Below are positions 28,764 through 37,514 of a DNA stretch of 64,000 nt, piece by piece. The notes below the pieces were generated by a model that saw only the letters and a program-made list of their open reading frames with translations, was not told where the DNA came from and ran no database searches. Every line of letters starts with the position of its first letter. Position 1 is the first letter of the stretch. The translations under genes and the position numbers were made by a program. The stretch comes from Trebonia kvetii (GTDB taxonomy: Bacteria > Actinomycetota > Actinomycetes > Streptosporangiales > Streptosporangiaceae), in the NCBI RefSeq assembly GCF_007827045.1, contig NZ_RPFW01000003.1, positions 496,001 to 560,000 on the forward strand. Direction: 5' to 3'.

Positions 28764-30476
28764 ATGCTCACGGGCCAGCGGCCAACAGCACGACAGCGCC
28801 GTCAAAGTAAGCGCCGCGCTCGAATCGCGGCAGCGATTGCCATCCCGGTAGCGATAGGCGTCGCGATCGGAGCGATGGTCGCGGTGAACGGCGGGTCACT
28901 CAACATAGCGAGTGCGTCGTTCTGGAGGCACCACCACAGGACATTTCCCACGCCCACCGCGTCGGCCTCGGTTACGCCGACCGCAACGGCAACGGCAACG
29001 GCAACCGGAACCGCCAGTGCCAGCCCTAGCACGAGCGCAACCGCCAGTGCGAGCGCGAGCCCAACCACAAGCACGGGCACGGTGGCGCCCGCCAACTCGT
29101 TCGCCGGCGGCGCACTCGCCACCGCTCAGCTCGGCGACGTCGCGACGGCCCCCGTCGACGGCACGGGCGCGGCCATCAACCTGAACCAGACCGCGGCGGA
29201 GGCCGCGGCCTCGCTGAACTGCTCGCTCGCCGTCCCGGCCAACCCGCTCACCGCGGCAGGCCTGGCGACGCCGTGGCAGCTCGGCGACGGCTGCTCGATG
29301 GCCAACGCGGGCACGGAAGGCGCGTTCGTCGAGGCGACCATCCTGGCACCGAACGGGCAGCTGTCGGTCTACAGCCCGCTCGTCGTCACCACGGGCACTC
29401 AGCCCGCCGCGGCCCCCGTGGCGCCGACCATCGCGGCCGGCTCCGTGGTGGAGATCAGCGTCGGCTTCAACGGCACCAACCTGTTCCTCACCGGCGCAGG
29501 AGCCACCCAGGGCAACTGCGTCGACGCCCTCGGCCAGTCAGTCTTCGGCCAGGTGTCGACCTGCAACTCGGTGGCCTTCTACCAGGCCGCGAAGGCGGCC
29601 ATCGCTAACGGGACGCTTCAGGTTCCCGCCGCGGGCACCGCGACAAACGGTCAGGCGTGCCAGACCTCGCGCTCGTTCCCCGTGATCGACCAGGACCAGA
29701 GCGACAACGTGGTCACTCAGTACCTGATCACCGCTGGCGGCCAGACCGCGGTGAACTCGCCGGCTAACAACGCGCAGCTTCAGGGCGCTACCGTTCTCAC
29801 CAACGGCAGTGACAACGCGCTAATCAGCGAGTTCATCGATCCGGCGACCGGCTGCACGCCGTTCACCGCGCCGGACTCCACCTACCCGAAGCCCAACGCG
29901 CCGTCGCAGGCGCTGAACGAGCTGCAGGCCATGGCCGACCAGCAGGGCACGATCGCGACCGTCCCGCCGAACGACGAGATGACGCTGGTCGGCGGCCAGA
30001 TGAGCATCGACAAGACCAACGCGTATCGCTCTATCGTCGGCCAGCCGCTGCTCGCGGCAGGCACTGACCCGGCGATCGTGGCGGCCAGCTACTGCCAGAA
30101 CATGGTGAACCTCGCCCCGACCAGGAACAACGCGGACATGGCGGCGGACGCCGCCTTCGCCTCCCCGGTGCCGACGGTGGGGAACAGCCTGGCCACGTTC
30201 CTCGGCAACCGGCTGTCGATGTCCTTCGTCAACCTGGGCTGCGCGAACTACGGCCTGACCAACCCGGTCAACGCCACCCTGGACGGGAACGGCGTCGCCA
30301 CCGCCGTCTCCTTCAACCTGGCGCAGCAGACCGCGAAGGGCGCGGCGGCGGCCGGCACGACGACGCCGACGACCGCCCCGACCGCCGGAGCGCCGAACCC
30401 CACCGCTGGCCAGACGACTGGCACGCAGTCAAGGGGCACTCGCAGGCACCGGTTCATCAACCCGTCGGGCATGTAA
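28764..30476 (+). CDS. Large secreted or anchored protein, unknown function
   Basis: A 570-residue protein. A basic N-terminus (RQRRQSKRRARIAAA) leads into a single hydrophobic helix (about 23-42), then a Thr/Ser/Ala-rich stalk (about 60-110), an extracellular domain with about seven Cys (for example SLNCSLAVP, QGNCVDALG, SYCQNMV) and a Thr/Pro-rich C-terminal tail. No catalytic motif is recognised. It ends just before a strong terminator. With its upstream neighbour it forms a two-gene secreted-protein unit of unknown role. Confidence 0.65.
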   Translation: MLTGQRPTARQRRQSKRRARIAAAIAIPVAIGVAIGAMVAVNGGSLNIASASFWRHHHRTFPTPTASASVTPTATATATATGTASASPSTSATASASASPTTSTGTVAPANSFAGGALATAQLGDVATAPVDGTGAAINLNQTAAEAAASLNCSLAVPANPLTAAGLATPWQLGDGCSMANAGTEGAFVEATILAPNGQLSVYSPLVVTTGTQPAAAPVAPTIAAGSVVEISVGFNGTNLFLTGAGATQGNCVDALGQSVFGQVSTCNSVAFYQAAKAAIANGTLQVPAAGTATNGQACQTSRSFPVIDQDQSDNVVTQYLITAGGQTAVNSPANNAQLQGATVLTNGSDNALISEFIDPATGCTPFTAPDSTYPKPNAPSQALNELQAMADQQGTIATVPPNDEMTLVGGQMSIDKTNAYRSIVGQPLLAAGTDPAIVAASYCQNMVNLAPTRNNADMAADAAFASPVPTVGNSLATFLGNRLSMSFVNLGCANYGLTNPVNATLDGNGVATAVSFNLAQQTAKGAAAAGTTTPTTAPTAGAPNPTAGQTTGTQSRGTRRHRFINPSGM

Positions 30477-30521
30477 TCTCGCCGGACGGCTCATACCGCC
30501 GCGCAACGCGGCGAACATCAC

Positions 30522-30566
30522 GCACGCCTCGCCGGGCCCAGCAAGTCTGGGGCCGGCGAGGCGTGC
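30522..30566 (+). terminator. Terminator between convergent secreted-protein genes
   Basis: A 14-bp stem (gcacgcctcgccgg / ccggcgaggcgtgc) with a 17-nt loop, followed by TTTGT on the plus strand. It can also serve the convergent repeat-protein gene. Confidence 0.8.
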
Positions 30567-30587
30567 TTTGTCGTGCGGGTTCATCGC

Positions 30588-32292
30588 TCACTTGACCACG
30601 GTGAGGCTCACCGCGGGGTAGGCAGAGCCGGCGTACTTCCTGTCGCCGCCGTAGACCCCGGTCAGCCGGTACTTTCCTGGCTTGAGTCGCTTGGCGGGCA
30701 GCGCGCAGGAGCCCTTGCCGTTGGCGAGCTTGATCGTGCAGAGCGTGCTCGAGCCGGCGGCCACGGTGACCTTTCCCGTGGGAGTGCCGCCGGTGCGCGG
30801 CTTGACCTTGACGGAGAGCTTCTCTGACTGCTCGTGGCCGAACTTGACCCTGGCCGCGGACAGCTTCAGCGTGGTCGTCGTCGCCGTCGACTCGTCGGCG
30901 CGGAAGGCCTGCAAGTTGCCGGGGGAGTCCTGGTAGAACCCGCCGGCGGCCGCAGTTGCCAGGCGACACGCAGGAGACGGCGGCGGCGGCGGAGATAACC
31001 CGCTTGCTGAGCGCGCCCATGCCGGGAACATGCTGCGGGCTGCCCCAGGTGCCGTTCGTCTCGCTGAGGGTGATCGCGTGCGTGCCCGCCTGGTCGCCGA
31101 CGCTCCCGCCGACCACGCAGTTGCCCGCGGTCGGGCAGGACACCGCGTCCGCCGAGCCAGACCCGGGAACGGAACCGACGGTGCCGATGATCGTGCGCGC
31201 CTGCTGCCAGGTCCCGTTCTTCTCCTCGGCGACGAAGCCGGCGAAGGTGTTGCGGTTGTCGGCCACGTAGTCTCCGACCACCACGCAGTTACCTGCCGAG
31301 CCGCACGAGACGCCCTTGACTTCGGCAAACCCGCCGACGTTGCGGTCCGCGACGCCGGGAACGGGCTGGGGCAGCAGCCAGTCCCCCTTCGCCTTGTCGA
31401 TCACGAACACTTGCTGCTGCCCGTGGCCGTCGGTGTAATCCCCGGCGAGCGCGCACTCGCCCGCCGTCGCGCACGAGACCACGTCGGCCTGGGCGGAGTT
31501 GGTCGTGATCCTGGACAGTGCCGGTATCGGGAACCCGAAGGTCCACTGGCCGCCGCCCTCCTCGGTGATGAACGGGTGGTGGCTGGCGCTGGGGGTCCGC
31601 ACGTAGCCCACGGCGGTGCAGCTGCCAGGCGCCGGGCAGGACACCGAGCTGACCTGTGCGTCGACGCCGGCGTTGACGTTCTCCAGCGCGGTGACCTGCT
31701 GCACTGGTCCCCAGGTGCCGTTGTTCTCGCCCTTGGTGAACGGCTGCGCCAGTCCCTTCGCGTCGTTGACCCAGCCGCCGACCGCGCAGTTGCCAGGCGA
31801 CCCGGGAACGCAGGACACCGCGATGGGCTCGCCGCGCAGGCCGTTTACTCCCAATGCGGTCGGCAGGCCCCAGACGCCGTGCGCCTCGATGTCGAAGAAC
31901 GGGTGCGGCGCCGAGTCGATGGCGTGCCCGATCATGACGCAGTCGGCCGCGTCGCTGCACGAGACGGCATCCAGGGTCGAGGAACTGCCGGGCAGGACTT
32001 CCGCCGCCTGCCCCCAGGCGCCGCCCTGTTCCACGGCGAAGAAGCCGTGCGAGGAGTGATCGCTGGTGTGGAAGTTGCCAACCGCGACGCAGTTGCCCGG
32101 CGAGCCGCACGACACCGAGCTGACAGCGGCGAGGCCGCCGGTGTTCAGCCCGCCCACCGGATGGGCGTTGCCCCAGTGCCCGGCAGGCGTGACCGCGGCG
32201 CTCGCCGCCGCGGCCACGCCACCCGCGAGTAGGCCGGCCGCCGTGGCCCCCGATATCAGCACGACGGCCCGGCCGCGCAGCGATTTGAGCAT
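30588..32292 (-). pseudogene. Secreted Cys-repeat / Ig-like protein, copy 1, frameshifted
   Basis: The ATG at 32292 opens a signal peptide (AVVLISGATAAGLLAGGVAA), then the family N-terminus PAGHWG. Next come about seven repeats of 45-50 residues with the core VSCxxPGNCxAxG and a following ExxGxWG. A C-terminal bacterial Ig-like (Big_3_5-type) domain ends in SLTVVK. One extra base in the G/C run near 30943-30953 shifts the frame after VSCVSPGNC; removing one base restores CAAGGFYQDSPGN and the Ig-like domain. Upstream lies a SARP-type heptamer array. Copies 2 and 3 are paralogues. A sequencing error is possible. Confidence 0.7.
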
Positions 32293-32336
32293 GTCTTCCC
32301 CCGCGTCCTGACGCGATGCCAGGCTGCCGGGCGAGG

Positions 32337-32365
32337 CTGAAACGCCACTGAAGCGCGCCTGAAAC
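32337..32365 (-). promoter_or_regulatory. SARP-type heptamer array, site 1
   Basis: Read on the minus strand: GTTTCAG, GCTTCAG, GTTTCAG separated by 4-nt spacers (11-bp period), 45 nt before the start of repeat-protein copy 1. Spacing and length match known AfsR/SARP operators; binding is inferred. Confidence 0.65.
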
Positions 32366-32421
32366 GGGCAGCGCGGCCGCACTTCCGCGTGCGGTGCTAG
32401 CGGCCGGCCAGTTCCGCCGGG

Positions 32422-32541
32422 TTAGCGGCGGAATAGCCAGGCAAGCGCCTGCGCGATTTCGCCGCGCCGGCGGTCGGCCTCGTGCCGCTCCGCGTCGGAG
32501 AGTTGCCGCTCGGCCTGATAGATCAGGTATCCGGGATACAT
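32422..32541 (-). CDS. Small charged protein (39 aa)
   Basis: An ATG at 32541 with GGAGG 6 nt upstream starts a 39-residue frame, beginning MYPGYLIYQAERQLSDAERH and ending LAWLFRR. It is amphipathic, Glu/Arg-rich and probably a single long helix. I recall similar short MYPGY/YQAER-type hypothetical proteins in actinobacteria but cannot name a family. The coding sense is supported by the strong ribosome-binding site and compact size. Confidence 0.55.
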   Translation of the reverse strand: MYPGYLIYQAERQLSDAERHEADRRRGEIAQALAWLFRR

Positions 32542-32681
32542 CAAGAGCCTCCATGCTGGTACTTCCTGCCGTCAGTTACGGCCACGCCAAAGCATCGGCT
32601 GCCTGCCTGGAACCGCTCTGGAATGCCGCTGACGCAGAAGGCACGGGTGACCTGGGGTACAAGCCAGGAAGGCGCATGCGG

Positions 32682-32687
32682 GATAAT
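32682..32687 (+). promoter_or_regulatory. -10 element for leaderless lpdA
   Basis: GATAAT ends 8 nt before the GTG of lpdA, and there is no Shine-Dalgarno, so the transcript is probably leaderless. Confidence 0.5.
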
Positions 32688-32695
32688 CGCTTAAC

Positions 32696-34093
32696 GTGAC
32701 TCTTCCTCGTCCACGTATCGCCATCCTTGGCGGCGGTCCTGGCGGCTACGAGGCCGCTCTTGTCGCCGCGCAGCTCGGTGCCGAGGTCACCGTCGTCGAC
32801 GAGGACGGCCTCGGCGGCGCCTGCGTGCTGGCGGACTGCGTACCGAGCAAGACGCTCATCGAATCCTCGTCGACCATGACCTCGCTCGGGCGCTCGGCCT
32901 CACTGGGCCTGGAGCTCGCCAGCGGCGACAACCCCGTGCTCGGGGTGGACGCGCCGGCGCTCAACGCGCGGATCAAGGCCCTGGCGGCGGCGCAGTCCAA
33001 CGACATCACCGAGCACGTGACCGCGGAGGGCGTCGGGATCATTCCCGCGAGAGGCCGCCTGGCGGGCCCCCACTCGATCGAGGCCGCGGGGACGACCGTG
33101 CACGCGGACGTGATCCTGATCGCGACCGGGGCGACGCCCAGGGCACTCCCCGACGGCGTGCCCGACGGGGAACGCATCCTGACCTGCCGTCAGCTCTACG
33201 ACCTGACCGAACTGCCTGAGAAACTGATCGTGGTCGGCTCGGGTGTGACCGGTGCCGAGTTCGCCGGCGCCTATCAGGCGCTCGGCTCTCAGGTGACCCT
33301 GGTCTCGTCACGCGACCGGGTGCTGCCGCACGAGGACAAGGACGCCGCCGTCGTCATCGAGAGAGTGTTCCGGCGGCGCGGCATGAACGTGCTCGGCAAG
33401 TCTCGCGCCGAGACGGTGCATCGCAAGGGCGATGGCGTGATCGTGACGCTCAGCGACGGCCGTCAGGTGATCGGTTCGCATTGCCTGCTGACTGTCGGCA
33501 TGGCACCGTCCACTAGCGGGATCGGCCTGGCCGAGACGGGCGTCAAGCTGGACTCGCGCGGCTTCATCGAGGTTGACCGGGTGTCGCGGACCTCGGTGCC
33601 TGGCGTCTACGCGGCGGGCGACTGCACGGGCGTGCTGATGCTCGCCTCCGTCGCTGCCATGCAGGGGCGGATCGCGATGTGGCACGCGCTCGGTGAGGCA
33701 GTGCAGCCGATCAGGCTCAGCCATGTGGCGTCGACGATCTTCACCGACCCGGAGATCGCGTCCGTGGGAGTCTCACAGGCCGCCGTGGACCGCGGCGAGA
33801 TCTCCGCGCGGGTCGCCAAGCTGCCGCTCGCCACCAACCCGCGGGCGAAGATGGGTGGCCTGCGCGACGGCTTCGTCAAGATCTTCGCCCGCCCCGGCAC
33901 CGGCCTGGTGCTCGGCGGTGTGATCGTCGCCCCCCGGGCAAGCGAGCTGATCCTGCCGCTGTCGATCGCGATCGAGCAGAACCTGTCGGTTGACCAGATC
34001 GCGCACACCTTCTCGGTCTACCCCAGCCTGTCCGGATCGGTCACCGAGGCGGCCCGCACGGTCATGGAGTTCGCCCCCGACGCGATCGCCTGA
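32696..34093 (+). CDS. lpdA: LpdA-type flavoprotein disulfide reductase (NAD(P)H-quinone dehydrogenase)
   Basis: A 465-residue FAD enzyme: FAD motif ILGGGPGGYEAALVAAQ, redox pair CVLADC (CX4C), NAD(P) motif VVGSGVTGAEFAGAY and second FAD motif VPGVYAAGDCTG. The C-terminal interface reads VYPSLSGSVTEAA, where true dihydrolipoamide dehydrogenases have HPTLSE, so the catalytic His/Glu pair is missing. Mycobacterial LpdA (Rv3303c) is likewise divergent and acts as a quinone reductase. The GTG start appears leaderless. It is the one clearly intact housekeeping-like gene inside a cluster of broken genes. Confidence 0.88.
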   Translation: MTLPRPRIAILGGGPGGYEAALVAAQLGAEVTVVDEDGLGGACVLADCVPSKTLIESSSTMTSLGRSASLGLELASGDNPVLGVDAPALNARIKALAAAQSNDITEHVTAEGVGIIPARGRLAGPHSIEAAGTTVHADVILIATGATPRALPDGVPDGERILTCRQLYDLTELPEKLIVVGSGVTGAEFAGAYQALGSQVTLVSSRDRVLPHEDKDAAVVIERVFRRRGMNVLGKSRAETVHRKGDGVIVTLSDGRQVIGSHCLLTVGMAPSTSGIGLAETGVKLDSRGFIEVDRVSRTSVPGVYAAGDCTGVLMLASVAAMQGRIAMWHALGEAVQPIRLSHVASTIFTDPEIASVGVSQAAVDRGEISARVAKLPLATNPRAKMGGLRDGFVKIFARPGTGLVLGGVIVAPRASELILPLSIAIEQNLSVDQIAHTFSVYPSLSGSVTEAARTVMEFAPDAIA

Positions 34094-34112
34094 TCTCGCC
34101 GGGGGGGCCTTG

Positions 34113-35545
34113 CTACCGCGTGATTTTCAGGTTCTTTGCGGCGGACGCTGAGCCTGCGTAGGTGGCGTCGCCGCCGTAGCCGGCGGTCAGCCGGTAGCCG
34201 CCGGGCCTGAGCTGCTTAGCGGCCAGGGTGCAGCCGCCCTTGCCGTTCTTGAGCTTGATCGCGCAGATCGTGCGAGATCCCGCCTTGACGGTCACTCTTC
34301 CGCCCGGCGTGCCGCCCGTCGGGGACGTTACCTTGACGGAAAGCCGCTCGGCCCGCTCGCGGCCGAACCTGGCCCGGCCGGCCGACAGCGCGAGGCTGGT
34401 GGCCGTGACCGCCGACCTGTCGGCGGTGACGGCGTGCCTGATTCCGCCGCCCGCGGTGTAGAACCCGCCCGCGGCGCAGTCGCCGGGTGCGGCGCACGAC
34501 ACGGACGCGACGTCGGCGACGCCGCCGACGTTCCGCGCGGCGGTGCCAGGAAGCTCGATGGCCTTGCCCCAGGCGCCGTGCGTCTCGGCCACCGCGAATG
34601 CCCGCTGCACGCCACCGGGATCGACCGGGAAACCGCCGGCCACGCAGTTGCCCGGCGAGCCGCAGGACACCGTGTGCGCCTCGGTCGCGATCCAGGCCTG
34701 CACGGTGCCGCTGCCGCCGATTGCCTGGGCCTGCCGCCAGGTGCCGCCGACCTCGTCGTCCACGAACGCCGCGTGCTGCCCGCCGTTGTCGTCGGCGAAG
34801 CCGGCCAGGGCGCAGTCACCGGGGCGCGCGGCAGGACAGGGCGGTGACCGCCGCGTTCCTGGCGTTGAAGGCAGGCGCGCCGGGCACCGGCTGGGCCAGC
34901 CGCCAGGTGCCGCCGGCCTCGTCGGCGACGAACGCCTGCTCGCGACGGGAACTGTCGGGGAGGGTGGCGGTGTAGGTCCCGGCGACGGCGCAGTCGCCCG
35001 GTGCCGCGCAGGACACCGAGTCGACCTCGGCGCTGCCGTGGTTGATCGCGGCAAGCCCGGGGACCTCGCGCCCGGCGCTCCATCTTCCGTTCGCCTCACT
35101 GACCAGAAGCGCGTGCGAGAACGGGCCGACGGCCATGAAGGAGCCGCCGGCCACGCAGCTGCCCGTGCGGCCGCAGGAGACGGTGCCGACCATGCTGCTC
35201 GTCGCCAATTGCGCAGTGGTCGCGGGCAGTGCCGCGCCCCAGGTGCCGCCGTGCTCGGAGAGCACGACCCCCTGGGACAGCCCGGCGGCGTCCGTCACCG
35301 AACCGCCGCCGCCGCAGTTGCCCGGCGCGGTGCGGGACACCGCCTGGACCTCCGCCACGGCGGATGCCCCGGCCGATTTGGCCACTCCGCCGCGCACGTC
35401 ACGCGCCGCCCCAGTGTCCGGCGGGCGGGACGTGCGCGGCGGCGGCCGCCGCGCTGGCCGCCGGGATGCCGGATGCCAGCCCAGTGCCGATGGCAGCCGT
35501 GCCGACGATGATCGCCGCCGCGAGGCTAGCCTGCCAGGTTCTCAT
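34113..35545 (-). pseudogene. Secreted Cys-repeat / Ig-like protein, copy 2, two frameshifts
   Basis: The ATG at 35545, after AAGGA, begins a signal peptide and PAGHWGGA, then hits a stop at 35401-35399. One extra base in the G/C run near 35402-35410 explains it. The next frame (to about 34825) holds repeats such as VSCAAPGDCAVAG and stops at 34816-34818. A second extra base near 34822-34832 moves to the frame with PGDCALAGFADD, more repeats and the Ig-like domain ending NLKITR. Restored length is about 477 residues. It lies 44 nt downstream of copy 3 and is probably in its transcript. Confidence 0.7.
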
Positions 35546-35589
35546 GAACTTCCTTCCCCGTTGAGATCGGTGTTCGCCGCCGTCATCCC

Positions 35590-37343
35590 TCACCTGGTCA
35601 CGGTGAGCGATGACGGCTTGGACGCGGAGCCGCTGTAGGTGCCGCTGCCGCGGTAGACGGCGGTGATCCGGTAGCGGCCGGGGCGCAGCTTCTTCGCGGG
35701 CAGCGTGCAGCTGCCCTTACCGCCATGCAGCGCGATTACGCAGATGATCCGCGAGCCCGCCTTGACGGCCACCTTGCCGCCAGGTGTGCCGCCGGTGCGC
35801 GACGTGACCTTGACGGAGATCCGCTCTGCCTGCTCGCGGCCGAACTTGGCCTTGGCCGCCTTCAGCCCGAGAGCGGTGGCCGTCACGGCCGAGTCGTCGG
35901 CGACAAACGAGTGCCCAAGGCCCTCGGTGTCGGTGAGGAAACCGCCGGCCGCGCAGTTGCCGGCCGGCGCGCACGAGACGGAATCGAACCCGTTGCCGCC
36001 GTCAATGCTCGTGACGCTCCCGGGAATCTCGACCGCCTTGCCCCAGGTGCCGCCGGACTCGCTGACGGCGAACAGCACGAACGCCGGGGTCACCGTCCCG
36101 GGGAGGGTGGCGGTCCCGACCGCCTGGCAGTTCCCCGCCGACGCGCAGTCGACCCGTTCCGCCGCCATCGACGGGCTGCCGGCCAGGGTGCCCGTGCCGG
36201 TGACCCGCCGCGCCGCGTGCCACGTCCCGCCGGACTCGGCGGCGGCGAATGCCTGGAGTTCGTTGCCGGCGTCGAGGTAACCCCCCACGGCGGCGCAGTT
36301 GCCTGCCGATCCGCAGGACACCCCGCCGATCGAGGTTCTCCCCGTGCTGAGGGCGGCCAGCCCGGCGACCGGCTGCGCCCTCCCCCAGACGCCGTTGACC
36401 TCAGTCGCGATGAAGGCGTGCTGCTGGGCGCCGGCGTCCAGCGCCGCCCCGGCGGTGGCACAGTCGCCTGCCGACGGGCACGACATCTGGGTCACTGCGA
36501 TACCCGCACGGCGCCGAGCGCCGCGTCCGGCAGCAACGGCAGCACCTGGCCCCAGGTGCCATCCTTCTCAGTCGCGACGAACGCGTGCGTGGCACGCGTC
36601 TGGTCCGCATAGAACCCGCCGACGGCGCAGTTGCCGGGCGATGCACAGGACAATGATTCGATTGCCGCGGTTCGGCCGAGATTCCGGTCGTCCAGGCCGG
36701 GCAGACCCTGGGCCGCGCCCCAGTTGCCGCCCCGCTCGTCGCTCACGAATGGCTTCGTCACCCCGCCCATGGACACGGTGCCGGCGGCGACGCACGCGTC
36801 GCGGGTGGCGCAGGAGACCTCGCTGACCGTACTGATCGCGCCACTGCCCGCGGTTCCCGGCAGCGCGCTTGCCGCCCCCCAGCTGCCATTCGTCTCGCTG
36901 ACGACGAAGGCCTGCTGTGGTGCGCCGTCCCGGCTGAAGCCCCCGCCGGCCACGCAGTCGCCGGCCGCCGGGCAGGACACCGACGCGACGGAGGAGCCCA
37001 CACCGGGACCTCCCGGCATGGGCAGCGCCTTGCTCCATACGCCGCTGCGCTCGCTGATGACATAGCCGGTCCCGCTGAAGGAACCGCCGCCGCCGCAGTT
37101 GCCGGGTGACGCGCACGACAGCGAGCTCACCTCCGCGTCGCTGTCGTCGAGCGATTGCGCGGCAGCGCCTTGCACCTCCCGTACCGCTCCCCAGTGCCCG
37201 GTCGGCGCCGGCTTGACCGCGGCGGGACCACTGCCCGCCGTCGCCGCCATCGCCGTCGATGTCGGCCCGGCCGTCAGCACCATTCCCGTCGCCGCGGTCG
37301 CCAGCGCCATCGCGACGGCTCCGCTGCCTCTCCGGTAGCCCAT
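35590..37343 (-). pseudogene. Secreted Cys-repeat / Ig-like protein, copy 3, frameshifted
   Basis: The ATG at 37343 begins a signal peptide, then PTGHWG and repeats (LSCASPGNCGGGG, VSCPAAGDCVAGG). The first frame ends with GAVRVSQ at 36492-36494. The other frame overlaps that stop and continues IAVTQMSCPSAGDC, further repeats and the Ig-like domain ending SSLTVTR. A single missing base near 36497-36505 would join the two. Restored length is about 583 residues. The upstream array at 37416-37444 resembles that of copy 1. Confidence 0.7.
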
Positions 37344-37415
37344 GTCCTCCCCGCTTCCCTGGTGACCGGCCGGGACAGTAGTCGGGGCGGCCGCACCCCA
37401 CGGTGGCCCGTCGCG

Positions 37416-37444
37416 CTGAAGCGCCACTGACGCGCCACTGAAAG
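37416..37444 (-). promoter_or_regulatory. SARP-type heptamer array, site 2
   Basis: Minus-strand CTTTCAG, GCGTCAG, GCTTCAG with identical 4-nt spacers (TGGC), 11-bp period, 73 nt before the start of repeat-protein copy 3. Confidence 0.6.
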
Positions 37445-37477
37445 GGGAGGGCGGAAGGAAAGCGGTGCCGCCGCCGC

Positions 37478-37500
37478 ACGGGGGTTCCGGGGGTCGTCCC
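37478..37500 (+). repeat. Core of intergenic repeat, copy A
   Basis: The G-run, TTC, G-run, GTCGTCCC core matches the centre of the longer repeats at about 45.5 and 62.7 kb. Flanking hairpins are not clearly conserved here. Confidence 0.4.
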
Positions 37501-37514
37501 TCGGGCGTTTCAGG

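Noticed and set aside
30588..37343. Programmed ribosomal frameshifting in the repeat-protein genes
   Set aside because: The shifts fall at different places and directions in the three paralogues and no slippery heptamer or common stimulatory hairpin is seen; single-base lesions explain them better.
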